From JAHWJX01 sp036386655 (GTDB taxonomy: Bacteria; Pseudomonadota; Alphaproteobacteria; Caulobacterales; Caulobacteraceae), in the NCBI GenBank assembly GCA_036386655.1, contig DASVVG010000173.1, positions 1 to 7,743 of the forward strand: 7,743 bases of DNA. The letters are read 5' to 3'. A program made the translations under genes and the position numbers. Below are positions 1 through 7,062 of the stretch, one piece after another; the stretch's first letter is position 1, and every line of letters starts with the position of its first letter. The notes under the pieces were generated by a model, which did no database searches, was not told the DNA's origin, and was given only the letters and a program-made list of their open reading frames with translations.

Positions 1-816
<816 letters not shown>

Positions 817-821
817 GCGCG

Positions 822-1022
822 GTGGGTGAGTTCTCCATCTGGCACTGGGCGGTCGTTCTGGCGACCCTCGCTCTAATCGCAATTCCGGCCACGGTTGTTG
901 TCCGGCGGGGGCTGTCGCCGTGGTGGGTCGTCCTGGCCCTGATCCCGGGCGTCGGAGTCATCGCGCTGTGGCTCCTCGCCTTCGGCAAGCGACCCATCAA
1001 GAAGGGTGGGCTACATGCCTAA
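822..1022 (+). CDS. Small two-helix membrane protein between nuoF and nuoG, function unknown
   Basis: A 66-residue protein with a GTG start; a GGAG at 810-813 lies 8 bases upstream. Two hydrophobic segments are visible, about residues 10-27 and 34-54, joined by a short basic turn (RRGLSP) and followed by a basic tail (GKRPIKKGG). The N-terminus MGEFSIWHWAVVL strongly resembles the start of alphaproteobacterial TatA (typically MGSFSIWHWLIVL), but the TatA hinge and amphipathic helix are absent. The second half instead has the PWW...LIPxxxxxALWLLAF pattern seen in many small bacterial two-helix proteins. It begins 6 bases after nuoF and overlaps the nuoG start by 8 bases, so it is translated within the operon. 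Unassigned reading frames between nuo genes are known in alphaproteobacteria such as Rhodobacter capsulatus. A role in assembly or stability of complex I is only a guess from position. Confidence 0.8.
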   Translation: MGEFSIWHWAVVLATLALIAIPATVVVRRGLSPWWVVLALIPGVGVIALWLLAFGKRPIKKGGLHA

Positions 1023-3075
1023 GGCGAAGGTCAATGGCGTCGAGGTCGAGTTCGAGGCGGGGATGACGGCCCTGCAGGTGGCCGAACTCGCCGGCGAGGA
1101 GATCCCGCGCTTCTGCTACCACGAGCGGCTGTCGATCGCCGGCAACTGCCGCATGTGCCTGGTCGAGGTGAAGCCGGGGCCGCCGAAGCCGCAGGCCTCG
1201 TGCGCGCTGCCCGCCGCCGAGAACATGGAGATCACCACCAACTCGCCGATGGTGAAGAAGGCGCGCGAGGGGGTGATGGAGTTCCTGCTCATCAACCACC
1301 CGCTCGACTGCCCGATTTGCGACCAGGGCGGCGAGTGCGACCTGCAGGACCAGGCGTTGGGCTACGGCCGCGACATGAGCCGCTACCAGCTGAACAAGCG
1401 GGCGGTGGAAGAGAAGTACATGGGCCCCACCGTGAAGACGGTGATGACCCGTTGCATCCAGTGCACCCGCTGCGTCCGCTTCGTGACGGAGATCGCCGGT
1501 GTTTCGGACATCGGTATGATCGCGCGCGGCGAGGACGCGGAGATCACGACCTATCTCGAGAAGGCGATCGACTCCGAGCTGTCGGGCAACGTGAACGACC
1601 TCTGCCCGGTCGGCGCGCTGACGCACCGGCCGTGGGCGTTCAACTACCGGCCGTGGGAGCTGCACAAGGTTGAGGGCGTCGACGTGATGGACGCGCTGGG
1701 CTCGAACATCGTCATCCAGCGCCGCGCCAACGAGGTGATGCGCATCCTGCCGCGCAACAACGACGACGTGAACGAGGAGTGGCTGTCCGACAAGAGCCGC
1801 TACGTGGTGGACGGCCTGATGCGCCAGCGGCTCGACCGGCCGTACGTGCGCGTGGACGGCAAGCTGCGCGAGGCGACCTGGGGCCAGGCGTTCGACGTGA
1901 TCGCCGAGCGGATGCGGGCGAGTTCGCCCGAGCGGGTGGGCGTGATCGCGGGCGACCTGCAGGACGCCGAGAGCATGAAGGCGGCCCTCGACCTCTTCGG
2001 TGGCGCGGGCGTGCCTAACCTCGACTGCCGCCAGGACGGCGCCCAGATCGGTGGCGGTCCCCGAGAGGGCTACCTGCTGAACTCGACCATCGCGGGGCTG
2101 GAGCGCGCGGACGCGATCCTCCTGGTGGGAACGAACCCGCGCCTGGAAGCGCCGCTGCTGAACGCGCGCATCCGCAAGGGCTGGCTGAACCGTGGGGTGG
2201 CGGTGGGCCTGATCGGCCAGCCGGCGGATCTAACCTATCCGTTCGCTCACCTCGGCGACGGCGGGGGCAGCGTCGGCGACACCACCGGTTGGGACCGCGG
2301 CTTCCTCGACCGGTTCCAGGGGGCGCAGGCGCCCGCGATCGTCGTGGGGCAGGGGGCTCTGGCCCGCCCCGACGGCGGAGCGGTCCTTCGCGCCGCGGGC
2401 AGCGCCGGGCGGCGGTTCAACGTGCTCCGCGACGGCTGGAACGGCTTCAACGTGCTGCACACCGCCGCGTCGCGCGTCGGCGGCCTCGACCTCGGGTTCC
2501 TGCCGCGCGCCGGCGGAATGGCGGCCCCCGCGATGGTGGGGCCGGGCGCGCTCGACGTGCTGTTCCTGCTGGGGGCGGACGAGATCGAGCTGAGCGCGAC
2601 CGACGCCTTCGTCGTCTACATGGGCACCCACGGCGACCGCGGCGCCCACCGTGCCGACGTGATCCTGCCGTCGGCGGCCTACACCGAAAAGTCCGGCATC
2701 TACGTGAACATGGAAGGCCGGGTGCAGATGGCCGCCCGCGCCGTCTTCCCGAAGGGCGAGGCGCGGGAGGACTGGGCGATCCTGCGGGCGCTGTCCGAGC
2801 GGCTCGGGGCCAAGCTGCCCTACGACTCGCTGGAGGAGCTGCGGGCCCGTCTGTTCGCCGAACACCCGACGTTCGGGCGCGTGGACTACATGCCGTCGAG
2901 CGGAGGCGGCCTCGACCTCGACCGACTGGGCGTCGACGGCGACATCTCGGGCGAGCCGTTCCGCAGCCCGATCGAGGACTACTACCTGACCAACCCCATC
3001 GCGCGCGCCAGCGTGACCATGGCCGAGTGCTCCGCCGCGCGCGGCGGACGCGCCACCCTGATGGCGGCGGAGTAG
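1015..3075 (+). CDS. nuoG: NADH-quinone oxidoreductase subunit G (NuoG, 75-kDa type)
   Basis: NuoG is the large iron-sulfur subunit of the peripheral arm and carries electrons from N3 toward N6a. The 686-residue length is usual for alphaproteobacterial NuoG. Ligand sets are complete: C34, C45, C48, C63 for the [2Fe-2S] cluster N1b; H95, C99, C102, C108 for the His-ligated N5; C147, C150, C153 and C197 for N4. No N7 cysteines follow, as in the mitochondrial 75-kDa subunit. From about residue 219 the protein has the molybdopterin-oxidoreductase-like fold, including ADVILP (547-552) and YTEKSGIYVNMEGRVQ (556-571), and it ends with the FRSPIEDYYLTNPIARAS block typical of this group. I chose ATG 1015 because AAGAAGG at 999-1005 sits 9 bases upstream and MPKAKVNGVEVE matches the usual family start; an in-frame GTG at 1006 is possible but overlaps that site. 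The C-terminus ATLMAAE echoes NuoF's ATLQAAE. Confidence 0.98.
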   Translation: MPKAKVNGVEVEFEAGMTALQVAELAGEEIPRFCYHERLSIAGNCRMCLVEVKPGPPKPQASCALPAAENMEITTNSPMVKKAREGVMEFLLINHPLDCPICDQGGECDLQDQALGYGRDMSRYQLNKRAVEEKYMGPTVKTVMTRCIQCTRCVRFVTEIAGVSDIGMIARGEDAEITTYLEKAIDSELSGNVNDLCPVGALTHRPWAFNYRPWELHKVEGVDVMDALGSNIVIQRRANEVMRILPRNNDDVNEEWLSDKSRYVVDGLMRQRLDRPYVRVDGKLREATWGQAFDVIAERMRASSPERVGVIAGDLQDAESMKAALDLFGGAGVPNLDCRQDGAQIGGGPREGYLLNSTIAGLERADAILLVGTNPRLEAPLLNARIRKGWLNRGVAVGLIGQPADLTYPFAHLGDGGGSVGDTTGWDRGFLDRFQGAQAPAIVVGQGALARPDGGAVLRAAGSAGRRFNVLRDGWNGFNVLHTAASRVGGLDLGFLPRAGGMAAPAMVGPGALDVLFLLGADEIELSATDAFVVYMGTHGDRGAHRADVILPSAAYTEKSGIYVNMEGRVQMAARAVFPKGEAREDWAILRALSERLGAKLPYDSLEELRARLFAEHPTFGRVDYMPSSGGGLDLDRLGVDGDISGEPFRSPIEDYYLTNPIARASVTMAECSAARGGRATLMAAE
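3050..3075 (+). repeat. Direct repeat copy 2 at the 3' end of nuoG
   Basis: Second copy of the 26-base element at 791-816, identical in 24 of 26 positions and also ending at a TAG stop codon. The GGAG at 3069-3072 is 6 bases before the nuoH ATG, so this copy, like the first, provides the likely ribosome binding site for the following gene. Confidence 0.7.
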
Positions 3076-3078
3076 CCG

Positions 3079-4161
3079 ATGTTCCCGCGCCTCGATCCCT
3101 GGTGGGAGAACGCCGGCTGGTGGCTGCTGATCACCACGGGCCAGATCATGGCCTTCCTGGTGGTGCTGCTCCTCTCGCTGGCGTTCCTGCTCTACGCCGA
3201 CCGGAAGATCTGGGCCGGCGTGCAGCTCCGGAAGGGTCCGAACGTGGTGGGGCCCTTCGGGCTGCTCCAGTCGTTCGCCGACTTCCTCAAGTTCGCGCTG
3301 AAGGAGGTCGTCGTCCCGGACGGCGCCGACAAGGTGCTGTTCCTGCTGGCGCCGCTACTGGCCTTCGTGCTCGCCTTCATCGCCTGGGCGGTGATCCCGG
3401 TGGCCCCGGGGTGGGTGGTCTCCGACGTGAACGTCGGCATCCTCTACCTGTTCGCCGTGAGCTCGCTCGGCGTCTACGGGATCATCATCGGCGGCTGGGC
3501 TTCGAACTCGAAGTACCCGTTCCTGGGCAGCCTCCGTTCGGCGGCGCAGATGGTCTCCTACGAGGTCTCCATCGGCTTCGTCATCGTCACGGTGATCCTG
3601 CTCGCCGGCACGATGAACCTGACGGGGATCGTCAACGCCCAGCACGGCTGGTTCTGGAACTGGTTCGTGTTCGGGGGGGGACTGACCAGCCTGCCGCTGC
3701 TGCCGGTCATGCTGGCCATGACGGTGATCTTCTTCGTCAGCTTCCTGGCGGAGACGAACCGACCGCCGTTCGACCTGCCCGAGGCGGAGAGCGAACTCGT
3801 GGCCGGCTACATGGTCGAGTACGGCTCCACGCCCTTCCTGCTGTTCCAGATCGGCGAGTACGCGAACATCGTGCTCATGTGCTGCCTGCTCACCATCCTG
3901 TTCCTGGGAGGGTGGCACCCCGGCTTCCCTGTGGACTTCCTGACCGGCTGGCCGGACCCGCTGGCGAGCCTGTTCGGCTTCCTGGTTTTCGCCTTCAAGA
4001 CGGTGCTGATGTTCTTCATCGTGTCGATCGTGAAGGCCATCGTGCCGCGTTACCGCTATGATCAGCTGATGCGGCTGGGCTGGAAGGTGTTCCTGCCGAC
4101 CTCCCTCGTGGCCGTGGTTGTTGTGGCCGCATGGCGCGTGTTCGCTATGCCGGCCGCCTGA
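3079..4161 (+). CDS. nuoH: NADH-quinone oxidoreductase subunit H (NuoH / ND1)
   Basis: NuoH is the membrane subunit at the junction of the peripheral and membrane arms. It forms much of the quinone chamber and the start of the proton path. The 360-residue protein is strongly hydrophobic and consistent with the family's eight or so transmembrane helices. Conserved blocks are ADRKIWAGVQLRKGPNVVGP (40-59) with FADFLKFALKE (66-76) after it, RSAAQMVSYE (153-162), the acidic quinone-site loop AETNRPPFDLPEAESE (224-239), GEYANI (259-264) and the C-terminal PRYRYDQLMRLGWK (323-336). The ATG is 3 bases after the nuoG stop, with a GGAG 6 bases upstream inside the end of nuoG. The ADRK and LRKGPNVVGP variants are of a kind I associate with alphaproteobacteria. 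Nothing is missing or truncated. Confidence 0.98.
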   Translation: MFPRLDPWWENAGWWLLITTGQIMAFLVVLLLSLAFLLYADRKIWAGVQLRKGPNVVGPFGLLQSFADFLKFALKEVVVPDGADKVLFLLAPLLAFVLAFIAWAVIPVAPGWVVSDVNVGILYLFAVSSLGVYGIIIGGWASNSKYPFLGSLRSAAQMVSYEVSIGFVIVTVILLAGTMNLTGIVNAQHGWFWNWFVFGGGLTSLPLLPVMLAMTVIFFVSFLAETNRPPFDLPEAESELVAGYMVEYGSTPFLLFQIGEYANIVLMCCLLTILFLGGWHPGFPVDFLTGWPDPLASLFGFLVFAFKTVLMFFIVSIVKAIVPRYRYDQLMRLGWKVFLPTSLVAVVVVAAWRVFAMPAA

Positions 4162-4172
4162 GGAGAACCGAG

Positions 4173-4394
4173 ATGAAACAGATTTTCGCCCTCGCCCTGA
4201 GCGCCGCCCTTCTGGGCGCCTGCGCGATGACCCCGCCGACCGGCCAGGGGAACCAGGAGTACGCGCAGCTGAAGACGGAGTGCGACGCGAAGGGCGGGAT
4301 CCTGGTCACGATCCCCGGCGCGAACAGCACCCACGACCGCGCGAACTACGCCTGCGACATCAAGTCGGGCAGCCGGCTCTCGCGTCAGCCGTGA
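4173..4394 (+). CDS. Small lipoprotein A of a tandem pair, function unknown
   Basis: A 73-residue predicted lipoprotein. It has a signal peptide with one lysine and a hydrophobic core (MKQIFALALSAALLGAC), and a lipobox L14-G15-A16-C17. The mature part is only 57 residues, starting CAMTPPTGQG, and holds two further cysteines, C37 and C61, 23 residues apart, with a C-x3-GG start and a NYAC end. They could form a disulfide outside the cytoplasmic membrane. ATG 4173 is chosen because AGGAG (4161-4165) lies 7 bases upstream and because this start gives a clean signal peptide; the frame is open further upstream only inside nuoH. The gene follows nuoH by 11 bases and overlaps the next one as GTGA. 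I recognise no named family. The shared cysteine pattern with lipoprotein B suggests a local duplication. Confidence 0.82.
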   Translation: MKQIFALALSAALLGACAMTPPTGQGNQEYAQLKTECDAKGGILVTIPGANSTHDRANYACDIKSGSRLSRQP

Positions 4395-4642
4395 AACTGG
4401 AGCCCGCCTTCCTGGTTGCCGTGACGGCGGCCGCCCTTGCCGGCTGCGGTTCGGTGGAGATCAAGAAGGCGGAGCCGAAGCTGCCGGACGGCGTGGAGCG
4501 GCAGGCCGAGGCCTACGATCGCGCCAAGGAGATGGAGGCGCTGTGCCGCAGCCGGGGCAGCGTGGCCAAGCGTGAAAGCGACAGCGACGGCAGCCGGGCG
4601 GGCGACTACGCCTGTGAGCGGCGCAAGCCGACGGAGAAGTGA
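4391..4642 (+). CDS. Small lipoprotein B of a tandem pair, function unknown
   Basis: An 83-residue predicted lipoprotein starting at GTG 4391, which overlaps the stop codon of lipoprotein A (GTGA). No strong ribosome site is seen, so translation is probably coupled to the upstream gene. The hydrophobic segment and lipobox L16-A17-G18-C19 precede a 65-residue mature part. That part has a charged linker (about residues 23-50, with many Lys and Glu) and then C52-x22-C75 with a C-x3-G start and a DYACE end, matching lipoprotein A's C-x3-GG and NYACD. The n-region is weak (one Lys, one Glu). It is probably anchored at the periplasmic side, facing the same compartment as the outer surface of complex I. 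No function can be assigned; the position between nuoH and nuoI is the only hint of a respiratory link. Confidence 0.8.
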   Translation: MKLEPAFLVAVTAAALAGCGSVEIKKAEPKLPDGVERQAEAYDRAKEMEALCRSRGSVAKRESDSDGSRAGDYACERRKPTEK

Positions 4643-4649
4643 GCGTACG

Positions 4650-5144
4650 ATGGTGATGCAACGCGTCGGGCAGGCGATCAAGGGCGCGCTGCTGCTGGAC
4701 TTCGTCGGGGCCTTCGGGCTGTCGATAAAGTACATGCTGAAGCCGAAGGCGACGATCAACTACCCCTTCGAGCGCAACCCGCAGTCGCCCCGGTTCAAGG
4801 GGGAGCACGCTCTTCGCCGCTATCCGAGCGGTGAGGAGCGCTGCATCGCCTGCAAGCTGTGCGAGGCGATCTGCCCGGCTCAGTGCATCGTGATCGAGAG
4901 CGAGCCGCGCGCCGACGGCAGCCGCCGGACCACGCGCTATGACATCGACATGACGAAGTGCATCTACTGCGGCTACTGCCAGGAGGCCTGCCCGGTGGAC
5001 GCGATCGTGCTGGGGCCGAACCTCGAGTTCGCCACCGAGACGCGCGAGGAGCTGTTCTACGACAAGGAGAAGCTGCTCGCGAACGGCGACCGCTGGGAGC
5101 CGATCATCGCCAAGAACCTGGAGCTGGACGCCCCCTACCGCTGA
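4650..5144 (+). CDS. nuoI: NADH-quinone oxidoreductase subunit I (NuoI / TYKY)
   Basis: NuoI is the two-cluster ferredoxin-like subunit that passes electrons from NuoG toward cluster N2 and the quinone. The 164-residue length fits the alphaproteobacterial and mitochondrial TYKY type. Two C-x2-C-x2-C-x3-C-P motifs are intact: C65, C68, C71, C75 and C104, C107, C110, C114, binding N6a and N6b. An extra cysteine, C79, follows the first motif. The N-terminal helix contains IKYMLKPKATINYPFE, and the C-terminus has the family's EELFYDKEKLLANGDRWE (133-150). ATG 4650 has GGAGAAG (4633-4639) 10 bases upstream; ATG 4656, two codons later, is a possible alternative. The gene starts 7 bases after lipoprotein B and ends 3 bases from the stop of the opposing methyltransferase gene, with no clear terminator between them. 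Confidence 0.98.
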   Translation: MVMQRVGQAIKGALLLDFVGAFGLSIKYMLKPKATINYPFERNPQSPRFKGEHALRRYPSGEERCIACKLCEAICPAQCIVIESEPRADGSRRTTRYDIDMTKCIYCGYCQEACPVDAIVLGPNLEFATETREELFYDKEKLLANGDRWEPIIAKNLELDAPYR

Positions 5145-5147
5145 GGG

Positions 5148-5966
5148 TCAAACCCGCTCGGCGATGATCTCCAGCACCAGGGGCGTGGCCACCAGCGTTT
5201 CCGCGCGCTCCGCGGCCGCCTCCCACTCCTCCAGCACGGCGTCGGCCCACGCACGGTCGCGCTTGCCGGCCTCGACCAGGTGCTCGAGGTAGATCCGGAC
5301 GAAGCTGTCGGGCCAGCGGAAGACGAAGTCGGACGGCCGCACCACCTCCGAGAGCGGCCGCACCTCCCGCACCCGCAGGCCGGCCGCCGGGAGCAGCGCC
5401 GGCAGCTCGCGGGCGATGTCCGGCTCCCCGCCGCTGGCGCGCCAGTCCGACAGCACGAACTCCACGAACTCCCGGTGCAGCGGGGCTCCGGGCATCAGGC
5501 GGAATACGCCCCAGTCCAGGTACTCGTGGATCAGGGCGACGCCGCCGGGTCGCAGCGCGCCCGCGAGCTTTGCCAGCACCGCCGCCGGGTCGTCCACGAA
5601 GGCGAGCACCCAGCGAATCCAGAAGGCGTCGGCCCCCTGCACGGGGAGCGCGTCCGTCACGAGGTCCAGCGCCGTCGGGCTCACCTGTGAGAGACCCCGC
5701 GCCGCGACCGCATCCTGCAGGTGGGCGAAGTAGCGCTCGGATCGCTCGAGCGCGTGCACCCGGCCCGCCGGCCCCACGATCTCGGCCAGATCGACCGTCG
5801 CCCAGCCCGGCCCGGCTCCGGCGTCGATCACGGTGGAACCCTCGGTGATTCCGGCCCTGCGCCAGGCGTCGAGCACGCGCGGCCGCCACACCCGGTGCTG
5901 CAGCCCGAGCCGCTGCAGCTCCGCCCCGTGGGTGCCGAGCAGGTAGTCCTTCGGATCGTCGGTCAT
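5148..5966 (-). CDS. Class I SAM-dependent methyltransferase, substrate unknown, antisense within the nuo locus
   Basis: A 272-residue protein with a Rossmann-type SAM-binding core. Motif I is VIDAGAGPGWAT (46-57); an acidic residue ends strand 2 at E74 (VHALERS); FWIRWVLAFVDDP (115-127) and LRPGG (138-142) mark the later core motifs. A C-terminal part of about 130 residues after the core begins HEYLDWGVFRLMPGAP and probably shapes the substrate site. ATG 5966 is chosen because GGGAGG (minus strand, 5976-5971) lies 4 bases upstream and MTDDPKDYLLGTHGAEL reads as a natural start; the frame stays open a further 28 codons upstream, but those codons are Gly/Ala-rich and unlike a domain. It converges on nuoI and diverges from nuoJ. 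Candidate substrates range from small molecules and quinone precursors to proteins. A link to complex I rests on position only. G+C and codon use look like the neighbours, so recent transfer is not evident. Confidence 0.9.
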   Translation of the reverse strand: MTDDPKDYLLGTHGAELQRLGLQHRVWRPRVLDAWRRAGITEGSTVIDAGAGPGWATVDLAEIVGPAGRVHALERSERYFAHLQDAVAARGLSQVSPTALDLVTDALPVQGADAFWIRWVLAFVDDPAAVLAKLAGALRPGGVALIHEYLDWGVFRLMPGAPLHREFVEFVLSDWRASGGEPDIARELPALLPAAGLRVREVRPLSEVVRPSDFVFRWPDSFVRIYLEHLVEAGKRDRAWADAVLEEWEAAAERAETLVATPLVLEIIAERV

Positions 5967-6044
5967 GGCCCCTCCCGCGAGCGGCAGCCGTGGCGCCCCC
6001 GCACCCCCGCCGCCATCCGTTTCTTGCGACGCGCTTTGGTCCCT

Positions 6045-6072
6045 TTGCAATCGCGGAGGCGCGGTCTAGAAC
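6045..6072 (+). promoter_or_regulatory. Candidate sigma-70-type promoter for nuoJKL
   Basis: TTGCAA (6045-6050), a 16-base spacer, then TAGAAC (6067-6072). Each hexamer matches four of six consensus positions. It would start transcription about 60 bases before nuoJ. An alternative overlapping pair is TTGCGA (6024-6029) and TGCAAT (6046-6051), also 16 bases apart and four of six each. Either is a pattern match only, and alphaproteobacterial promoters are poorly predicted this way. Confidence 0.3.
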
Positions 6073-6073
6073 C

Positions 6074-6109
6074 CGCCCGCTCTCCGGGCCTCGCCACCCG
6101 GGCCGGGCG
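6074..6109 (+). repeat. Imperfect inverted repeat in the nuoJ leader
   Basis: CGCCCG (6074-6079) pairs with CGGGCG (6104-6109), and inside it CCGGG (6084-6088) pairs with CCCGG (6097-6101) around an 8-base loop, separated by a small internal loop. It lies about 30 bases before nuoJ, just downstream of the candidate promoter, and could be a leader hairpin. In DNA this rich in G and C such pairing also arises by chance. Confidence 0.3.
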
Positions 6110-6138
6110 ATTGATTCGAGCAGGCGTCGAGGGACCCG

Positions 6139-6756
6139 GTGGATCTGGCGGCGATCGCCTTTTACGTGCTGGCGACCGTGACCATCCTCTCGGGGGTGCT
6201 GGTCGTGCTGGCGCGCAACCCGGTGCACAGCGTGCTGTTCCTGATCGCGGCGTTCGTGAGCGCGGCGGGCCTGTTGGTGATGCTGTCGGCCGAGTTCCTG
6301 GCGATGCTGCTGGTCGTCGTCTACGTGGGCGCCGTCGCGGTCCTCTTCCTGTTCGTCGTCATGATGCTGGACATCGACTTCGCGCGCCTGCGCGAGGGCT
6401 TCGCCCGCTACCTGCCGCTGGGCGCGGTGATCGCCGGCGTCCTGGCCGTGGAGATGATCCTGGTGTCGTCCGCCGTGGCCAGCCGCGGCGCCGCCGCCGT
6501 CAATCGGGACGTTGCTACGCCGGCGGCGGACGCCACCAACGCCGAGGTGATCGGCCGCGTCCTCTATACGGACTACGTGCTGCTGTTCCAGGCGGCCGGG
6601 ATGGTCCTGCTGGTCGCGATGATCGGCGCCATCGTGCTGACCCTGCGCCACCGGCCCTACGTGAAGCGGCAGGACATCGGCCGCCAGGTGAACCGCCGCC
6701 GCAAGGACGCCATCGACGTGATCTCGGTGCCGTCGGGGCAGGGGGTGGACCTGTGA
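6139..6756 (+). CDS. nuoJ: NADH-quinone oxidoreductase subunit J (NuoJ / ND6)
   Basis: NuoJ is a membrane-arm subunit lying between NuoH and the antiporter-like subunits; its third helix takes part in the conformational coupling of quinone reduction to proton pumping. The 205-residue product has the signature AEFLAMLLVVVYVGAVAVLF (51-70), then LFVVMML, and about five hydrophobic segments, near residues 5-25, 30-50, 55-77, 92-114 and 145-169. The C-terminal tail is basic and then polar (RQVNRRRKDAIDVISVPSG). The start is GTG 6139, with GAGGGA (6129-6134) 4 bases upstream. It is the first gene after the opposing methyltransferase gene, so it needs its own promoter or read-through from nuoI. Its stop overlaps the nuoK start as GTGA. 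Confidence 0.97.
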   Translation: MDLAAIAFYVLATVTILSGVLVVLARNPVHSVLFLIAAFVSAAGLLVMLSAEFLAMLLVVVYVGAVAVLFLFVVMMLDIDFARLREGFARYLPLGAVIAGVLAVEMILVSSAVASRGAAAVNRDVATPAADATNAEVIGRVLYTDYVLLFQAAGMVLLVAMIGAIVLTLRHRPYVKRQDIGRQVNRRRKDAIDVISVPSGQGVDL

Positions 6757-7061
6757 GCGTGGGCCTCGACCACTACCTCGCCGTGGGCGCGATCCTGTTC
6801 ACGATCGGCGTCTTCGGCATCTTCGTGAACCGCAAGAACATCATCGTCATCCTGATGGCGATCGAGCTGATCCTGCTGGCGGTGAACATCAATCTGGTGG
6901 CGTTCTCCGCCTACCTGAACAACGTGCAGGGCCAGATCTTCGCCATGCTGGTGCTGACCGTGGCCGCCGCAGAGGCGGCCGTCGGGCTGGCGATCCTGGT
7001 GACGTTCTTCCGCAACCGCGGCGACATCAACGTCGAAGCGGCCGGCCTGATGAAGGGCTGA
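6753..7061 (+). CDS. nuoK: NADH-quinone oxidoreductase subunit K (NuoK / ND4L)
   Basis: NuoK is a small three-helix proton-translocating membrane subunit. At 102 residues it has the usual length. The two key buried glutamates are present: E38 in MAIELILLAVNIN and E74 in AAAEAAVGLAI, 36 residues apart as in E. coli NuoK (E36 and E72). Other typical stretches are GIFVNRKNII (22-31) and GQIFAMLVLTVAAAE (60-74). The GTG start overlaps the nuoJ stop in a GTGA, and a G-rich run ending at 6745 lies just upstream, so translation is probably coupled to nuoJ. The nuoL ATG follows the stop by one base. No anomalies. Confidence 0.98.
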   Translation: MSVGLDHYLAVGAILFTIGVFGIFVNRKNIIVILMAIELILLAVNINLVAFSAYLNNVQGQIFAMLVLTVAAAEAAVGLAILVTFFRNRGDINVEAAGLMKG

Positions 7062-7062
7062 G

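Larger units (their letters stand above)
5967..6138. promoter_or_regulatory. Divergent intergenic region between methyltransferase gene and nuoJ
   Basis: The only sizeable non-coding stretch in the window, 172 bases between two divergent start codons. Bases 6015-6072 have more A/T runs than the surroundings, as expected for a promoter. It must hold the methyltransferase promoter and may hold one for nuoJKL. Near the right end GAGGGA (6129-6134) is the likely nuoJ ribosome site. I see no tRNA, small RNA gene or further reading frame. Confidence 0.6.

Noticed and set aside
1006..1014. An upstream GTG start for nuoG adding MGY.
   Set aside because: It lies next to the AAGAAGG that best serves ATG 1015, and the usual family N-terminus begins at the ATG.
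1606..1800. Possible loss of an N7 iron-sulfur site in NuoG.
   Set aside because: Absence of N7 cysteines is normal for mitochondrial-type and alphaproteobacterial NuoG and is not a defect.
2230..2865. A 211-codon minus-strand open frame inside nuoG.
   Set aside because: Antisense shadow of the nuoG codons. The His/Gln/Val-rich composition has no recognisable motif and there is no ribosome site evidence.
2289..4061. A 590-codon plus-strand open frame across the end of nuoG and most of nuoH.
   Set aside because: The product is Arg/Pro/Gly-rich with no domain, while nuoG and nuoH are certain in their own frames.
5145..5155. GGGT-CAA-ACCC hairpin at the nuoI/methyltransferase junction as a bidirectional terminator.
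   Set aside because: The stem is only 4 base pairs with a 3-base loop and no U-tract on either strand, so it is too weak to call a terminator.
5967..6050. An N-terminal extension of 28 residues on the methyltransferase from an upstream alternative start.
   Set aside because: The added residues are Gly/Ala/Pro-rich, and the ATG at 5966 has a GGGAGG just upstream.
5104..6651. A 515-codon open frame on the minus strand spanning the methyltransferase gene and antisense to nuoJ.
   Set aside because: It runs in other frames across recognisable genes on both strands. Its product is a low-complexity Gly/Arg/Ala-rich and Asp/His/Gln-rich chain, as expected from out-of-frame reading of high-G+C DNA.
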